From contig JAFQTO010000020.1 of the NCBI GenBank assembly GCA_017408985.1, positions 1 through 64,000 on the forward strand: 64,000 nucleotides of DNA, in the 5' to 3' direction. This DNA is from Clostridia bacterium (lineage in GTDB: Bacteria; Bacillota; Clostridia; Oscillospirales; Butyricicoccaceae). Positions 26,345 through 36,117 of the stretch are shown here, piece by piece. Every line of letters begins with the position of its first letter. The stretch's first letter is position 1. Under the pieces are notes generated by a model. The model saw only the letters and a list, made by a program, of their open reading frames with translations. It searched no databases and was not told the origin of the DNA. A program made the position numbers and the translations under genes.

Positions 26345-27619
26345 TCATACTCCGAGGATCTTTTCTACAGCTGCCAGCTTGGCACAGATGCAGAATACTT
26401 CCATAGCAGCCGTCAGTTCGGACACGGGAGGAAGGGAAGGTGCGATACGGATGTTTCTGTCTTCGGGGTCGATGCCGTAAGGATAGGTAGCGCCCGCATT
26501 GGTCAGGATAACGCCCGCATCGGCGCACAGTTTGTGAATGCGCTTTGCACAGCCGGGATATGAATCAAAGCTGATGAAATATCCGCCCTTGGGAGCCAGC
26601 CAGCTGCCTGCACCCGTTCCCCCAAGCTCGCGCTCAAGAATATCGGCAACAGCATCAAACTTGGGCTTAAGCAGAATAGCGTGCTTCTTCATATGCTCCT
26701 CGATGGCGTTGATATCGGGGAAGAACATACAGTGACGGAGCTGGTTGACCTTGTCGGGACCGATACCCTGCACGGTCATAATCTTCTTGCTCCACTCAAC
26801 GTTTTCGTCCGAGGCTGCCATTGCGGCAACGCCTGCACCCGGATAGGTGACTTTTGAGGTGGAGGTGAACATTATTACTCTGTTAAGTGTGCCGGCAGCA
26901 GCGCACTCATCGTAGATATTGAGCAGTACGGGGCGCTCCTCGGTCAGATGATGCACAACGTATGCATTGTCCCAGAATATACGGAAATCCGCAGCGCCGG
27001 TGTTCATATGAGCCAGTCTTCGGACACATTCATCGGAGTATACGTAACCCTGAGGATTTGAGTATTTGGGTACACACCATATACCCTTGACACTCTCATC
27101 AGCGGCAAGAGCTTCAACGATATCCATATCCGGACCGTTTTCGGTCATAGGTACGGGGATCATCTCCATTCCAAGCTGCTGACAAATGGAAAAGTGGCGG
27201 TCATAACCGGGAACGGGGCAGAGCCACTTGACTTTCTTTTCGGCACACCAGGGGCGCTTACCGTCGGGAGCACCGAATACCCAGAGACGCATCATCGTAT
27301 CGTACATCATGGTCAGGCTGGAGTTTCCGCCTGCGATGACGTTTTTGACAGGTACTTCAAATATCTCGCTGAAAAGCTCGCGGCACTCGACTATGCCGGT
27401 CAGCAGACCGTAATTGCGTGTGTCGATCTCGCGGGAGAGCATCTGCTCATTTTTGGAGAGGACGGTGAGCATTTCTTCGGCAAGATCCAGCTGATCGGCA
27501 CCGGGTTTGCCTCTTGACATATCAAGCTTGAGACCTTTACAGCAGTAGTCCTCATATTGCTTTTTGAGTGTAAGATAGAGCTCGTTCAGCTCTGAATTTG
27601 ATGCTTGAGTAAGGTTCAT
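26345..27619 (-). CDS. Class I/II aminotransferase (aspartate aminotransferase-like, AspB-4 type)
   Basis: 424 residues, PLP-dependent. RGKPGADQLDL near the N-terminus, IFWDNAYVVHHL for the PLP-ring Asp/Tyr, and FTSTSKVTYPGAGVA carrying the Schiff-base lysine. This matches the long 'Aminotran_MocR/AAT' group rather than classic AspC. Likely transaminates aspartate or another amino acid with 2-oxoglutarate. GGAGG lies 6-7 bases before the ATG at 27619. The pantothenate kinase stop overlaps this start by 4 bases. Confidence 0.88.
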   Translation of the reverse strand: MNLTQASNSELNELYLTLKKQYEDYCCKGLKLDMSRGKPGADQLDLAEEMLTVLSKNEQMLSREIDTRNYGLLTGIVECRELFSEIFEVPVKNVIAGGNSSLTMMYDTMMRLWVFGAPDGKRPWCAEKKVKWLCPVPGYDRHFSICQQLGMEMIPVPMTENGPDMDIVEALAADESVKGIWCVPKYSNPQGYVYSDECVRRLAHMNTGAADFRIFWDNAYVVHHLTEERPVLLNIYDECAAAGTLNRVIMFTSTSKVTYPGAGVAAMAASDENVEWSKKIMTVQGIGPDKVNQLRHCMFFPDINAIEEHMKKHAILLKPKFDAVADILERELGGTGAGSWLAPKGGYFISFDSYPGCAKRIHKLCADAGVILTNAGATYPYGIDPEDRNIRIAPSLPPVSELTAAMEVFCICAKLAAVEKILGV

Positions 27620-28449
27620 TTTTTTCCTCCGTTGTTCTGACCGTAAATTGCCGCGCCTATGGCTGTTGCAAAATCCGAATTCTCGGGAATAATAAATCTG
27701 CATCCGTACAATTCCTCAAGTTTGCGGTAGGTAGGCAGGGTAATGTCTATTACAGACAGCCTGCCTGTGAGGATTATATCGGTTGCGCCTTGGTTTTTGG
27801 CGGCAAACGCCGCAAGAATACCTATGTTCTGTATTATGAGATTAAGAACACCTGCGGCAATATCTTCGTTGGATGCTACCTCGCTGGATTTGCCGAAGTT
27901 GGATGCGGTTATCTCATCGTTCATATTTGACAGCTTGGTTTGTGTAATGTCACCGATGGTGAGGTCGACGTTGGATGTTACACCGTTTGACGCCATTTTG
28001 ATGATATGATCGAAGTCACGCACGCCGAACAGCTTGTCGCACAAACCGATAAGGGTACCGCCTCCGATACCCGAGCCGCCGATGTGCCATATTCTGTCAT
28101 CGCTGACACCGACGTATGCCGTACCCGTGCCCATACTTACCACCACCGCGTTGGTGCAGGAGGAGATAAATTTGCCGCCCAGACCTACGCACATAAACTC
28201 ATCCGCCATATAGGTGGGGATGCCGAACATAGGTTCTTTGATAAGCGATGCGCCGACGCCCGTACATATAATGGCATCTATCTGCGAAAGAGACAGGGAG
28301 TTGCCTGCAATATATTTGCCAAATGCGCCATAGGCAGAGGTGAACGGATCGCCTGCGCGAACGATATCGTGAGATACGAGTTTTCCGTCTTTGAGACCGA
28401 CTATTTTAGTAGTGCTGCCGCCTATATCGATTCCGATAATATATCCCAT
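27616..28449 (-). CDS. coaW: Type II pantothenate kinase
   Basis: 277 residues, ASKHA fold. Phosphorylates pantothenate, the first step of CoA synthesis. Phosphate-1 motif GIDIGGSTTKIVG at residues 6-18, ICTGVGASL, MGTGTAYVGV and GGSGIGGGTLIGL are the type II PanK signatures. Bacterial type II enzymes are known mainly from staphylococci and clostridia. Translationally coupled to the downstream aminotransferase. Confidence 0.88.
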   Translation of the reverse strand: MGYIIGIDIGGSTTKIVGLKDGKLVSHDIVRAGDPFTSAYGAFGKYIAGNSLSLSQIDAIICTGVGASLIKEPMFGIPTYMADEFMCVGLGGKFISSCTNAVVVSMGTGTAYVGVSDDRIWHIGGSGIGGGTLIGLCDKLFGVRDFDHIIKMASNGVTSNVDLTIGDITQTKLSNMNDEITASNFGKSSEVASNEDIAAGVLNLIIQNIGILAAFAAKNQGATDIILTGRLSVIDITLPTYRKLEELYGCRFIIPENSDFATAIGAAIYGQNNGGKK

Positions 28450-28504
28450 TATTACACCTTCTTGTCTGATTGTTGTTGCCTTGGAAAAATGTAAACATCG
28501 TCTG

Positions 28505-28753
28505 TCAGATAAGGGTCTTGAGAGCCTGAGAGATCTGGTCGGGGCAGGACGTGGGCTTGAGACCGCAGGTAGTGCCCTCCATACGGCTGATGGCATCGCT
28601 GATCTCCATACCTACAAGCAGTTTGGAGATACCTGCAAGATTGCCGCTGCAGCCGCCCTCGATGTTTATGGACTTTATTACGCCGTCTTCGGTGGTTATC
28701 TCATATTTTCTGGAGCATACGCCCTTGGGGTAATAAACAGTACTCTTGGTCAT
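28505..28753 (-). CDS. TSCPD-domain protein (TIGR03905 type)
   Basis: 82 residues. Carries the name motif as TSCPDQISQAL and an upstream GGCSGNLAGI loop, so three cysteines (12, 35, 69 or so) may bind metal. TSCPD domains also occur at the end of B12-dependent ribonucleotide reductases; the free-standing family has no assigned function. GGAGG lies before the ATG at 28753. The 112 bases between this start and rarA hold no gene. Confidence 0.85.
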   Translation of the reverse strand: MTKSTVYYPKGVCSRKYEITTEDGVIKSINIEGGCSGNLAGISKLLVGMEISDAISRMEGTTCGLKPTSCPDQISQALKTLI

Positions 28754-28865
28754 TGTAAACCTCCATATATTATTGCCATTAGTAATCTATCACAAAAATC
28801 AATACTTGTCTATATTCAAAATACCTATACTGTGAATAATGACTGCATTATGCAAAGACTGCGTA

Positions 28866-30131
28866 TCAGATGCCTTTGAGCTTATCCCAGTAATCCTTTG
28901 CCTGGGTCTCTGATTTGTTTTTGCCCGGTTCGTAGTATACCGTGTCTTTCAGCAGGTCGGGAAGATATTGCTGGGACACGTAATTTCCGGGGAAATTATG
29001 GGGGTATTTATATGTGAGTCCGTGTCCGAGCTTTTGTGCGCCGCCGTAATGAGCATCTTTGAGATGGGCGGGGATGTCACCGTAGTTGCCGCTTGTGATA
29101 TCCGACATAGCCGCATCTATGGCGGTGACCACCGAATTGGACTTGGGTGCTGTAGCTATCAGCAGAGCCGCCTGGGTGAGGGGAAGCCTTGCTTCGGGCA
29201 GACCCAGCTGTAAAGCGCTGTCGCAGCAGGCTTTTACTATAAAAGCTGCCTGAGGATAGGCAAGACCTACGTCCTCGCTGACGGCGCACAGCATACGTCT
29301 GCAAGCGGATGCTATGTCTCCGCCCGCAAGCAGACGTGCAAGATAATGGACGGCGGCATCGGGGTCTGAGCCTCTCAGCGACTTGTGAAAGGCCGACAGT
29401 ATATCGTAGTGGCTGTCACCGTCACGGTCATATTTTGCCGAGGATTTCTGAGTGATGAGCTTTGCATCCTCAAGAGTGACGAATACTGAGCCGTCCTCGT
29501 TTATGGATGCGGCACAAAGCAGCTCAACGGCGTTGATGGATTTGCGCACGTCGCCGCCGCATGCCTGGGCAATATGGGCGCACACGCCGTCTTCTATAGA
29601 TATCCGCTTCTTCATGGTGCGTGCGCAGATGGAAAAAGCTCTGCGCACAGCCTTCTGCACGTCTTCCTGAGTGACCGGCTTGAATTCGAATACGGTGGAT
29701 CGGCTGAGTATGGCGTTGTATACGTAAAAATACGGGTTCTCGGTAGTGGAGGCGATAAGGGTTATCTTGCCGCTCTCGATAAACTCAAGCAGCGATTGCT
29801 GCTGTTTTTTGTTGAAGTACTGTATCTCGTCCAGATATAACAGCACGCCCTCGGGGGCAAGAAGGGTATCAAGCTCACCGATGATGGATTTTATGTCCGA
29901 GGTTGAGGCGGTGGTGGCGTTGAGCTTGTACAGCTTTCGGTTTGTCTGGGACGCAATTATCTGTGCCAGAGTGGTCTTGCCGACACCGGAAGGCCCGTAA
30001 AAGATCATATTGGGTATCTTTCCGCTCTGCACTACCCGCCTGAGTATGCCGTTTTGGCCGATAAGATGCTCCTGACCGACTACGTCGTCAAAAGTCAAAG
30101 GCCGTATAGAGTCTGCAAGTGGCTGGTACAA
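28866..30131 (-). CDS. rarA: Replication-associated recombination protein A (RarA/MgsA AAA ATPase)
   Basis: 421 residues. AAA+ clamp-loader-like ATPase acting at stalled forks. Walker A GPSGVGKTTLAQ, Walker B LLYLDEIQYF, sensor-1 ASTTENP. The C-terminal MgsA domain includes YKYPHNFPGNYVSQQYLP. The TTG at 30131 is chosen: GGGAGG lies 7 bases upstream and the product then starts YQPLADSIRP as in homologues. An in-frame ATG at 30146 would place that RBS inside codons 1-3. Confidence 0.94.
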   Translation of the reverse strand: MYQPLADSIRPLTFDDVVGQEHLIGQNGILRRVVQSGKIPNMIFYGPSGVGKTTLAQIIASQTNRKLYKLNATTASTSDIKSIIGELDTLLAPEGVLLYLDEIQYFNKKQQQSLLEFIESGKITLIASTTENPYFYVYNAILSRSTVFEFKPVTQEDVQKAVRRAFSICARTMKKRISIEDGVCAHIAQACGGDVRKSINAVELLCAASINEDGSVFVTLEDAKLITQKSSAKYDRDGDSHYDILSAFHKSLRGSDPDAAVHYLARLLAGGDIASACRRMLCAVSEDVGLAYPQAAFIVKACCDSALQLGLPEARLPLTQAALLIATAPKSNSVVTAIDAAMSDITSGNYGDIPAHLKDAHYGGAQKLGHGLTYKYPHNFPGNYVSQQYLPDLLKDTVYYEPGKNKSETQAKDYWDKLKGI

Positions 30132-30202
30132 AGAAACACCTCCCATATATCACAATAATATAATACATAATAATACATTTGGCTGATTTATTCAACAAAA
30201 GA

Positions 30203-30231
30203 TTGCATCTTTTCTCAAAATATGGTATTGT
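30203..30231 (+). promoter_or_regulatory. Sigma-A promoter of nrdR
   Basis: TTGCAT (30203-30208), 17-base spacer, TATTGT (30226-30231) with a TGG extension. Confidence 0.65.
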
Positions 30232-30277
30232 ATATATCAAACAGTCAAATATGTAGGATTTTTAGGGGGAAAAGATT

Positions 30278-30739
30278 ATGAGATGTCCGTTCTGTGGCTA
30301 TCCCGAGAGCAAGGTTGTGGATTCCAGACCCACAGATGAGTCCAGCAGCATTCGCAGAAGAAGAGAGTGCCTTTCCTGCGGCAAGAGATTTACCACTTAC
30401 GAGACCGTCGAGAGCCTGCCTCTTGTCGTTGTCAAAAAGGACGGCGGAAGAGAGACCTTCGACCGCAACAAGATCCTCAACGGACTTGTCAAGGCTTGCG
30501 AAAAGCGCCCTGTACCTATTGCCGTACTTGAAAAAGCCGCATCCGATATCGAGCAGCAGCTGCTCAACTCGCTGAACAGAGAGGTCAAGACCGATTACAT
30601 CGGTGAGCTGGTAATGGACAAGCTCAAGGATATCGATGAGGTCGCCTACGTCAGGTTTGCATCGGTATACAGACAGTTCAAGGATATCAACACCTTTATG
30701 AGTGAGCTTTCCAAGCTCCTCGGCAATCATATCAAATAA
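30278..30739 (+). CDS. nrdR: Transcriptional repressor NrdR
   Basis: 153 residues. N-terminal zinc ribbon (C3/C6 and C31/C34 in CPFCGYPE and CLSCGKRF), then an ATP-cone (about 49-139: [16 protein letters not shown]). It represses ribonucleotide reductase genes according to dATP level. No NrdR box was recognised near it and no RNR gene is in the window. GGGGGA precedes the ATG. Confidence 0.96.
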   Translation: MRCPFCGYPESKVVDSRPTDESSSIRRRRECLSCGKRFTTYETVESLPLVVVKKDGGRETFDRNKILNGLVKACEKRPVPIAVLEKAASDIEQQLLNSLNREVKTDYIGELVMDKLKDIDEVAYVRFASVYRQFKDINTFMSELSKLLGNHIK

Positions 30740-30744
30740 AATCA

Positions 30745-30779
30745 GACGCTTCGGTAACACTGACCGAAGCGTCGTTTTT
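30745..30779 (+). terminator. Terminator between nrdR and the DUF4363 gene
   Basis: GACGCTTCGGT (30745-30755) with ACCGAAGCGTC (30763-30773), then GTTTTTG. Confidence 0.88.
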
Positions 30780-30783
30780 GTGT

Positions 30784-31146
30784 TCAGAATAATGCGCGGA
30801 CGGAGAGGCAGTCGTATTTGCCTATGACCCCGAATTGATGAATGGCACAGCCTATCTCGGCATCAAACTCGCTGAGCTCGTCGTTTTTCAAAAACTCCGA
30901 AGCTCTTACAAGTGTCTCGGTAAGCCGGTCTATATGCCCGTGGGGTATAAAGGTGGACAGCAGGGGAACGCGCTTTTGCCATTGCTCCTGTGCCTGCTGC
31001 AGCATAACTGCATCACGTTTGTCTGCCGCAGCCCGGACCTGCCGTGACAGCCCGGAGCACAGGTTATCGGTATATTCGGCTGACAATATACCCAAAGATA
31101 CAGCCAATATAAGTGAGAGAACGGATATTACGAGCCGTATTTTCAT
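30784..31146 (-). CDS. DUF4363 family protein
   Basis: 120 residues. One N-terminal membrane helix or uncleaved signal (LVISVLSLILAVSLGILSA) and a helical extracytoplasmic domain. DUF4363 genes routinely follow DUF421 genes in spore-formers, as here (1 base apart). No function is established. Confidence 0.8.
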   Translation of the reverse strand: MKIRLVISVLSLILAVSLGILSAEYTDNLCSGLSRQVRAAADKRDAVMLQQAQEQWQKRVPLLSTFIPHGHIDRLTETLVRASEFLKNDELSEFDAEIGCAIHQFGVIGKYDCLSVRALF

Positions 31147-31147
31147 A

Positions 31148-31825
31148 TTATCCGTTCTCCTTTTTTGCGAATATCACGCTGCTTTGCTCATCGTACGCAA
31201 GCAGGAATACTTCGTTTACGGTTTTTGCACCCTTTGCGTTTATGGTCTTTTGCAGCCATTTATGTTTGTTTGGCTTGTCGGCGTAGCTTTTGTCCACAAG
31301 CTTTCCGTCAGATATAATTACGCGGAAGGGGCTTGAATCAGCTGCGGATATACCCATATCCGCGGCTGTGGGCGGCAGATGCTTACTGTCTACAAGCACG
31401 CTGAGCCTGCCGTTTGTCTCCATCTGTGCAAGTTTGACCGTACGCAGATCATAAACGTCCTTGAGCCTGAGATCCTCCATAAGATCGTCTATGGTTATCC
31501 GAAGCGACTGCATGGCCTTTTGGTCTATATTTCCGTTGCGGATTATCGTAATGGGTCTGCCGCTTATCATTGTGCGCAGCCTGGGATATTTCAGAGACAG
31601 GGAGGACATTATGACCTCCGCGGAAACAAGCGTGATGATGGGTATTATACCGTGTACCAGAGGAAGCTCGATATCCTGCATAGGCACCGAAGCCACAGCA
31701 GAAATAAGTATGGTTATGACCAACTCGGCCGGCTGCATTTCTCCGACCTGCCGTTTGCCCATAAAGCGCATTGAGAAAACTATAAAAAAGTACAGTATAA
31801 GAGTGCGTATAAGCGGTATAAGCAT
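31148..31825 (-). CDS. DUF421 (YetF/YcaP-like) membrane protein
   Basis: 225 residues. Three N-terminal membrane helices (about 1-75), then a soluble domain with the family motif GRPITIIRNGNIDQKAM. Several spore-formers carry such proteins in the spore membrane, but the role is unclear. The ATG at 31825 follows GGAGG by 6 bases. Forms an operon with the DUF4363 gene. Confidence 0.88.
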   Translation of the reverse strand: MLIPLIRTLILYFFIVFSMRFMGKRQVGEMQPAELVITILISAVASVPMQDIELPLVHGIIPIITLVSAEVIMSSLSLKYPRLRTMISGRPITIIRNGNIDQKAMQSLRITIDDLMEDLRLKDVYDLRTVKLAQMETNGRLSVLVDSKHLPPTAADMGISAADSSPFRVIISDGKLVDKSYADKPNKHKWLQKTINAKGAKTVNEVFLLAYDEQSSVIFAKKENG

Positions 31826-31891
31826 AGCACACCTCCGTGGTCTTAGTAGTATAACCCAAAGGGAGGGTGAAAATACCGCTTGCATAAAGTT

Positions 31892-33058
31892 TTATACTGC
31901 GTGATACAGCACGGACAGAAACACGTCCACTATCGAGCTGACCGCACGTTTGGCGCGTGGCTTGCACAGCGAGGTATCGGGGATATCCGAGCATACCATA
32001 TGCAAAAAATCGGGGAGGTCGTATATCTTGTATCTGTCTATCCCCAGCCTGATGGCGCGGTTCTCCAATGCCGTCAGAAGAATATCGTTGTAACTGCAGC
32101 ATTCGGGAAGCTTGAGCAAAGAGCAAAGCGAAGGGACGATCTCCTCAAGAAGCAGGCGTTTGCAGGTCTTTTCCGAGCTGATGCGCAGGGTGCAGGCAAG
32201 TCTGTCTATGCCGCTTTTGCTTATCTGGGAGATACAACTGTAGCCGATCTCGCTGTCGAATCCCGCGATGCAGTATTTGATGCCTGCAAGCTTTTTGAAA
32301 TAGCGCATGGCATCAAAATAGCCCATATTTATATTGTTTTCTGCCTGTTTTTTAGAAAAGCCGAGTATCGCCCCGAGATGATCGCTGGGTTCAATATAGT
32401 GTACTTTACGTTCCTTTTCTGCGGGAGCGCGGAATATGCCGCCGCCGAATACTCTGACCGCTATGACCTCATCACAGCCGAGGTCGAACAGCATATTGAT
32501 AGGGCAGGAGTCGTAAGCGCCGCCGTCAATGTATTTTTTTGTGCCTATCTCGGTAAGCTTGAATCCGGGGAAGGTAGCGCTTGCCAATATATATCGGCAA
32601 ACCTCTTCGGTGGGCATCCGTGACTTGAATATGTGCAGCGGCTTCATATCCGGGAATGATACGGTAACAAGTCCAAAATCTATGGGACTGCTTTTCAGCT
32701 TTACGGGGTCTATCATACTGCACAGCTTTTCGTACATTCGCGCTGTGGATATGCCCTTGCTTTTCAATGTGGAGTAGAGGGTGTTCTTGAGTTTTTTGAT
32801 GAGGGCGGAGTTTATCTCGCCGTTTATAAGTTCGACTATAGGTTTGTCTGAAGGTTCGAACAGATCGTCAAAGCTGATGTTGAGCCAAAAATCACACAGC
32901 TTATCGATATCACCCTGCGCCACCAAAGCTCCGTTGACAGCGCCTATTGACGTGCCGGATACGGCCGAATACCCGATACCGAGCTCATTTATGGCTTTGA
33001 GCACGCCTGCGTGATATGAACCTTTTGCGCCGCCGCTTTCCAGAGCGATTCCAAGCAT
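31892..33058 (-). CDS. Patatin-like phospholipase
   Basis: 388 residues. Oxyanion loop GGAKGSY (9-15), nucleophile Ser37 in GTSIG and the catalytic Asp in YIDGGAYD form the Ser-Asp dyad of patatin lipid acyl hydrolases. About 120 C-terminal residues extend beyond the core and are not recognised. No signal peptide, so it acts in the cytoplasm. Substrate unknown. Confidence 0.9.
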   Translation of the reverse strand: MLGIALESGGAKGSYHAGVLKAINELGIGYSAVSGTSIGAVNGALVAQGDIDKLCDFWLNISFDDLFEPSDKPIVELINGEINSALIKKLKNTLYSTLKSKGISTARMYEKLCSMIDPVKLKSSPIDFGLVTVSFPDMKPLHIFKSRMPTEEVCRYILASATFPGFKLTEIGTKKYIDGGAYDSCPINMLFDLGCDEVIAVRVFGGGIFRAPAEKERKVHYIEPSDHLGAILGFSKKQAENNINMGYFDAMRYFKKLAGIKYCIAGFDSEIGYSCISQISKSGIDRLACTLRISSEKTCKRLLLEEIVPSLCSLLKLPECCSYNDILLTALENRAIRLGIDRYKIYDLPDFLHMVCSDIPDTSLCKPRAKRAVSSIVDVFLSVLYHAV

Positions 33059-33104
33059 ATTATCACCTCGGTTTTATTTTATACAGGATATGCAAAATAA
33101 TCAA

Positions 33105-33127
33105 GCGCCGTAATATGCTTACGGCGC
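33105..33127 (-). terminator. Hairpin after the small Q/N-rich gene
   Basis: GCGCCGTAA (33105-33113) with TTACGGCGC (33119-33127), 9 bp and a 5-base loop. On the minus strand it is followed by TTGATTATTTTG, a weak T tract. Confidence 0.6.
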
Positions 33128-33141
33128 CTGATGATTATTTT

Positions 33142-33291
33142 TTACAGCTGGATTCGCTTCTGAGAGCCGATATTGCCCTGATGATCGTTTTTCATATCAG
33201 GGGTGCTTTTGCTCTTCTGATTTTCGTTTTTGCTCTTCTGCTGGTTGTTTTGCTGGTTTGTCTGCTGCTTGTTCTTTTCCATTGTTTCCAT
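33142..33291 (-). CDS. 49-residue Gln/Asn/Lys-rich small protein
   Basis: An ATG at 33291 with GAGGTGA 5 bases upstream starts a 49-codon frame ending in TAA. The protein begins METMEKNKQQTNQQNN and is nearly free of hydrophobic residues: 9 Gln in the first 26 residues, many Asn and Lys, no Cys or Trp. Composition and the neighbouring spore-type genes recall gamma-type or other minor small acid-soluble spore proteins, but I see no family signature. It reads in the minus direction with a hairpin after the stop. Coding status rests on the RBS, composition and terminator. Confidence 0.65.
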   Translation of the reverse strand: METMEKNKQQTNQQNNQQKSKNENQKSKSTPDMKNDHQGNIGSQKRIQL

Positions 33292-33407
33292 TATTATCAC
33301 CTCGCTCGATCTTACATGTATAGTTTGAGCAGAAGCAGCGGGAATATACCGAGGCGGATGTTTTTGTTATTTTTGCAAATAAGACAACAATTTTTTTATT
33401 ATTTATA

Positions 33408-33436
33408 TTGTCTACGGTCGGATAATGTGGTAGAAT
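33408..33436 (+). promoter_or_regulatory. Sigma-A promoter of yebC
   Basis: TTGTCT (33408-33413), 17-base spacer, TAGAAT (33431-33436). Confidence 0.75.
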
Positions 33437-33474
33437 AACGAAGAATGAAAACAAATTAACGGAGGTCATATATT

Positions 33475-34209
33475 ATGTCCGGACATTCCAAGTGGCACAA
33501 TATTCAGAAAACCAAGGGCGCAGCCGACGCCAAAAAGGCCAAGATATTTACCAAGTACGCCCGTGAAATGGCTATCGCCATCAAAGACGGCGGCGGTGCA
33601 GACCCTGCAAGCAACTCCAAACTGTCTGCTGTTATCAGCCGTGCAAAGAGCGAAAACGTCCCCAATGACAATATCAACCGTATCCTGCAGAAGTACCAGA
33701 GCGGTGCCGCTGCCGAGTCTTACGAGCACGTTACATACGAGGGCTACGGCCCCTGTGGTATAGCGGTTATTGTTGAGACCCTGACAGACAACCGCAACCG
33801 TACCGTTGCCGATGTCCGTCACTATTTTGACAAATACGGTGGGAATATGGGCACTTCCGGCTGTGTGTCCTGGCAGTTCAATCAGAAGGGCGTTATCGTT
33901 ATCGACGGTGAGGACCTTGACGAGGATACCGTTATGATGGAGGCTCTGGATGCGGGCGCAGAGGATTTCTCTGCCGAAGAGGGCATTTTTGAGGTCTACA
34001 CCGATCCCGACAGCTTTGACGAAGTCCGTGAAAAGCTCAAGGAAATGGGATATGAGTTTATGGAAGCTCAGGTACAGATGGTTCCTCAGAACTATATTAC
34101 AATAAGCGGTGAGGATAACATCAAGAATATGCAGAAGATGCTGGAAGTTATGGAGGCCAACGACGACATCCAGAATGTCTGGCACAACTGGGAAGAGACA
34201 GAGAACTGA
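33475..34209 (+). CDS. yebC: YebC/PmpR/TACO1 family protein
   Basis: 244 residues, three-domain YebC fold. It opens with SGHSKWHNIQKTKGAADAKK, the family signature. Long annotated as a DNA-binding regulator; some members are reported to help ribosomes through difficult peptides. GGAGG lies 9 bases before the ATG. Single-gene unit with its own promoter and terminator. Confidence 0.95.
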   Translation: MSGHSKWHNIQKTKGAADAKKAKIFTKYAREMAIAIKDGGGADPASNSKLSAVISRAKSENVPNDNINRILQKYQSGAAAESYEHVTYEGYGPCGIAVIVETLTDNRNRTVADVRHYFDKYGGNMGTSGCVSWQFNQKGVIVIDGEDLDEDTVMMEALDAGAEDFSAEEGIFEVYTDPDSFDEVREKLKEMGYEFMEAQVQMVPQNYITISGEDNIKNMQKMLEVMEANDDIQNVWHNWEETEN

Positions 34210-34214
34210 AACAT

Positions 34215-34247
34215 AAAGCAGCGGCCGCAAGGCCGCTCTTGCTTTTG
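34215..34247 (+). terminator. Terminator after yebC
   Basis: AGCGGCC (34220-34226) and GGCCGCT (34231-34237) with a GCAA loop, extended by AAAGC and GCTTT outside. Confidence 0.8.
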
Positions 34248-34267
34248 TTGATGTTATTGTGTATAAT
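34239..34267 (+). promoter_or_regulatory. Probable promoter of lepA
   Basis: TTGCTT (34239-34244), 17-base spacer, TATAAT (34262-34267) with TGTG before it. The -35 lies in the tail of the yebC terminator. Confidence 0.65.
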
Positions 34268-34308
34268 AGTATAGTTACAAGTTACAGACAAAGGAGTAGA
34301 TCCTCTAT

Positions 34309-36117
34309 ATGATGGACCAGAGCAAGATCCGTAATTTTTCGATCATTGCCCACATAGATCACGGCAAATCCACTTTGGCTGACCGTCTGCTGGAAAAGTG
34401 CGAGGCGGTATCCCAGCGTGAAATGACCTCCCAGCTGCTGGATAATATGGACCTGGAAAAGGAGCGTGGCATAACTATCAAAGCCCGCGCCGTTCGTCTT
34501 GACTACAAAGCTCAGGACGGTGAGACCTATGAGCTTAATCTTATCGATACCCCGGGTCACGTGGACTTTAACTATGAGGTTTCCCGCTCTCTTGCCGCCT
34601 GCGAGGGTGCTGTTCTGGTAGTTGATGCGGCGCAGGGCGTGGAGGCACAGACCCTGGCCAATACATATCTTGCCCTTGATAACAATCTGGAGATACTGCC
34701 CGTTTTCAATAAGATCGACCTGCCTGCCGCCGACCCGCAGAAGGCCAAGCAGGAGGTGGAGGATATTATCGGTCTGCCCGCTATGGATGCTCCCGAGATA
34801 TCCGCCAAGCAGGGCATCAACATTGAGGCTGTGCTTGAGGATGTTGTTGCAAACGTACCCGCACCGGACGGCGACCCCAACGCACCTCTCAAGGCTCTTA
34901 TTTTTGACAGCCAGTACGATCCGTACGTTGGTGTTATCGTATATTTCCGTGTTATGGACGGCACAATACGTCCCGGAATGAAGGTCAAGATGATGGCATC
35001 CGGCGCCTGCTACGACGTGCTTGAGTGCGGCTATCTTCGTCCTCTGGGCATAGAACCCTGTGAGGAACTGAGCGCAGGTGAGGTCGGTTATTTTACAGCC
35101 TCCATCAAGACCGTCAAGGACACCTCTGTAGGCGATACCATCACAGAGGCTGCCCGTCCCGCCGCTGAGGCGCTGCCCGGTTACCGTCCATCTCAGTCTA
35201 TGGTCTACTGCGGTGTTTATACCGAGGACGGCTCCAAATACCCCGATCTGCGTGACGCGCTTGAAAAACTCCAGCTGAACGATGCATCTCTGGTCTTTGA
35301 GCCCGAATCTTCGGCTGCGCTGGGCTTCGGCTTCCGCTGCGGCTTTTTGGGTATGCTGCATATGGAGGTCATTCAGGAGAGGCTTGAGCGCGAGTTCAAT
35401 CTTGATCTGATAACCACTCTGCCTTCGGTCATCTATGAGGTGGACAAGACAGACGGTACTCTGGTGCTGGTGGACAACCCCCATAATTATCCCGACCCCG
35501 CGCATATCGCTGAGGCAAGAGAGCCTTATGCCAAGGTCTCCATCATTTCGCCTCCGGACTACGTCGGCAATATTATGCCTATGTGTCAGGAACGAAGAGG
35601 CGAGTTCAAGGATATGCAGTATCTTGATACCCATCTTGTTGAACTGCACTACCGTATGCCCCTCAACGAGATCATATACGACTTTTTTGATGCACTCAAG
35701 GCGCGTACCAAGGGATACGCTTCTCTTGACTACTCTATGGATGAGTACCGTGCTTCCGATCTTGTCAAGGTCGACCTGCTGCTCAACGGCGAGCAGGTGG
35801 ACGCACTGAGCTTTATTGCTCATCGGGAAAAGGCATACGGAAGAGCACGCCGCATCTGCGAAAAACTCAAAGAAAATATACCCCGCCAGATGTTTGAAGT
35901 GCCTGTCCAGGCGGCAATAGGCGGAAAGGTCATTGCCCGTGAGACGGTAAAGGCGATGCGCAAGGACGTTCTTGCAAAGTGCTACGGCGGTGATATAACC
36001 CGTAAGAAAAAGCTGCTGGAAAAGCAGAAAGAAGGAAAGAAGAAGATGCGCTCTCTGGGCACCGTTCAGATGCCCACGGAGGCGTTTATGGCGGTACTGC
36101 GTCTTGATGAGGAATAA
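34309..36117 (+). CDS. lepA: Elongation factor 4 (LepA)
   Basis: 602 residues. Translational GTPase: G1 [13 protein letters not shown]2 GITIKAR, G3 DTPGHVDF, G4 NKID, then EF-G-like domains and the LepA-specific C-terminal domain ([20 protein letters not shown]). AAGGAG lies 12 bases before the first of two adjacent ATGs; the second (34312) is equally plausible. hemW overlaps its 3' end by 14 bases, a pairing conserved in Firmicutes. Confidence 0.97.
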   Translation: MMDQSKIRNFSIIAHIDHGKSTLADRLLEKCEAVSQREMTSQLLDNMDLEKERGITIKARAVRLDYKAQDGETYELNLIDTPGHVDFNYEVSRSLAACEGAVLVVDAAQGVEAQTLANTYLALDNNLEILPVFNKIDLPAADPQKAKQEVEDIIGLPAMDAPEISAKQGINIEAVLEDVVANVPAPDGDPNAPLKALIFDSQYDPYVGVIVYFRVMDGTIRPGMKVKMMASGACYDVLECGYLRPLGIEPCEELSAGEVGYFTASIKTVKDTSVGDTITEAARPAAEALPGYRPSQSMVYCGVYTEDGSKYPDLRDALEKLQLNDASLVFEPESSAALGFGFRCGFLGMLHMEVIQERLEREFNLDLITTLPSVIYEVDKTDGTLVLVDNPHNYPDPAHIAEAREPYAKVSIISPPDYVGNIMPMCQERRGEFKDMQYLDTHLVELHYRMPLNEIIYDFFDALKARTKGYASLDYSMDEYRASDLVKVDLLLNGEQVDALSFIAHREKAYGRARRICEKLKENIPRQMFEVPVQAAIGGKVIARETVKAMRKDVLAKCYGGDITRKKKLLEKQKEGKKKMRSLGTVQMPTEAFMAVLRLDEE

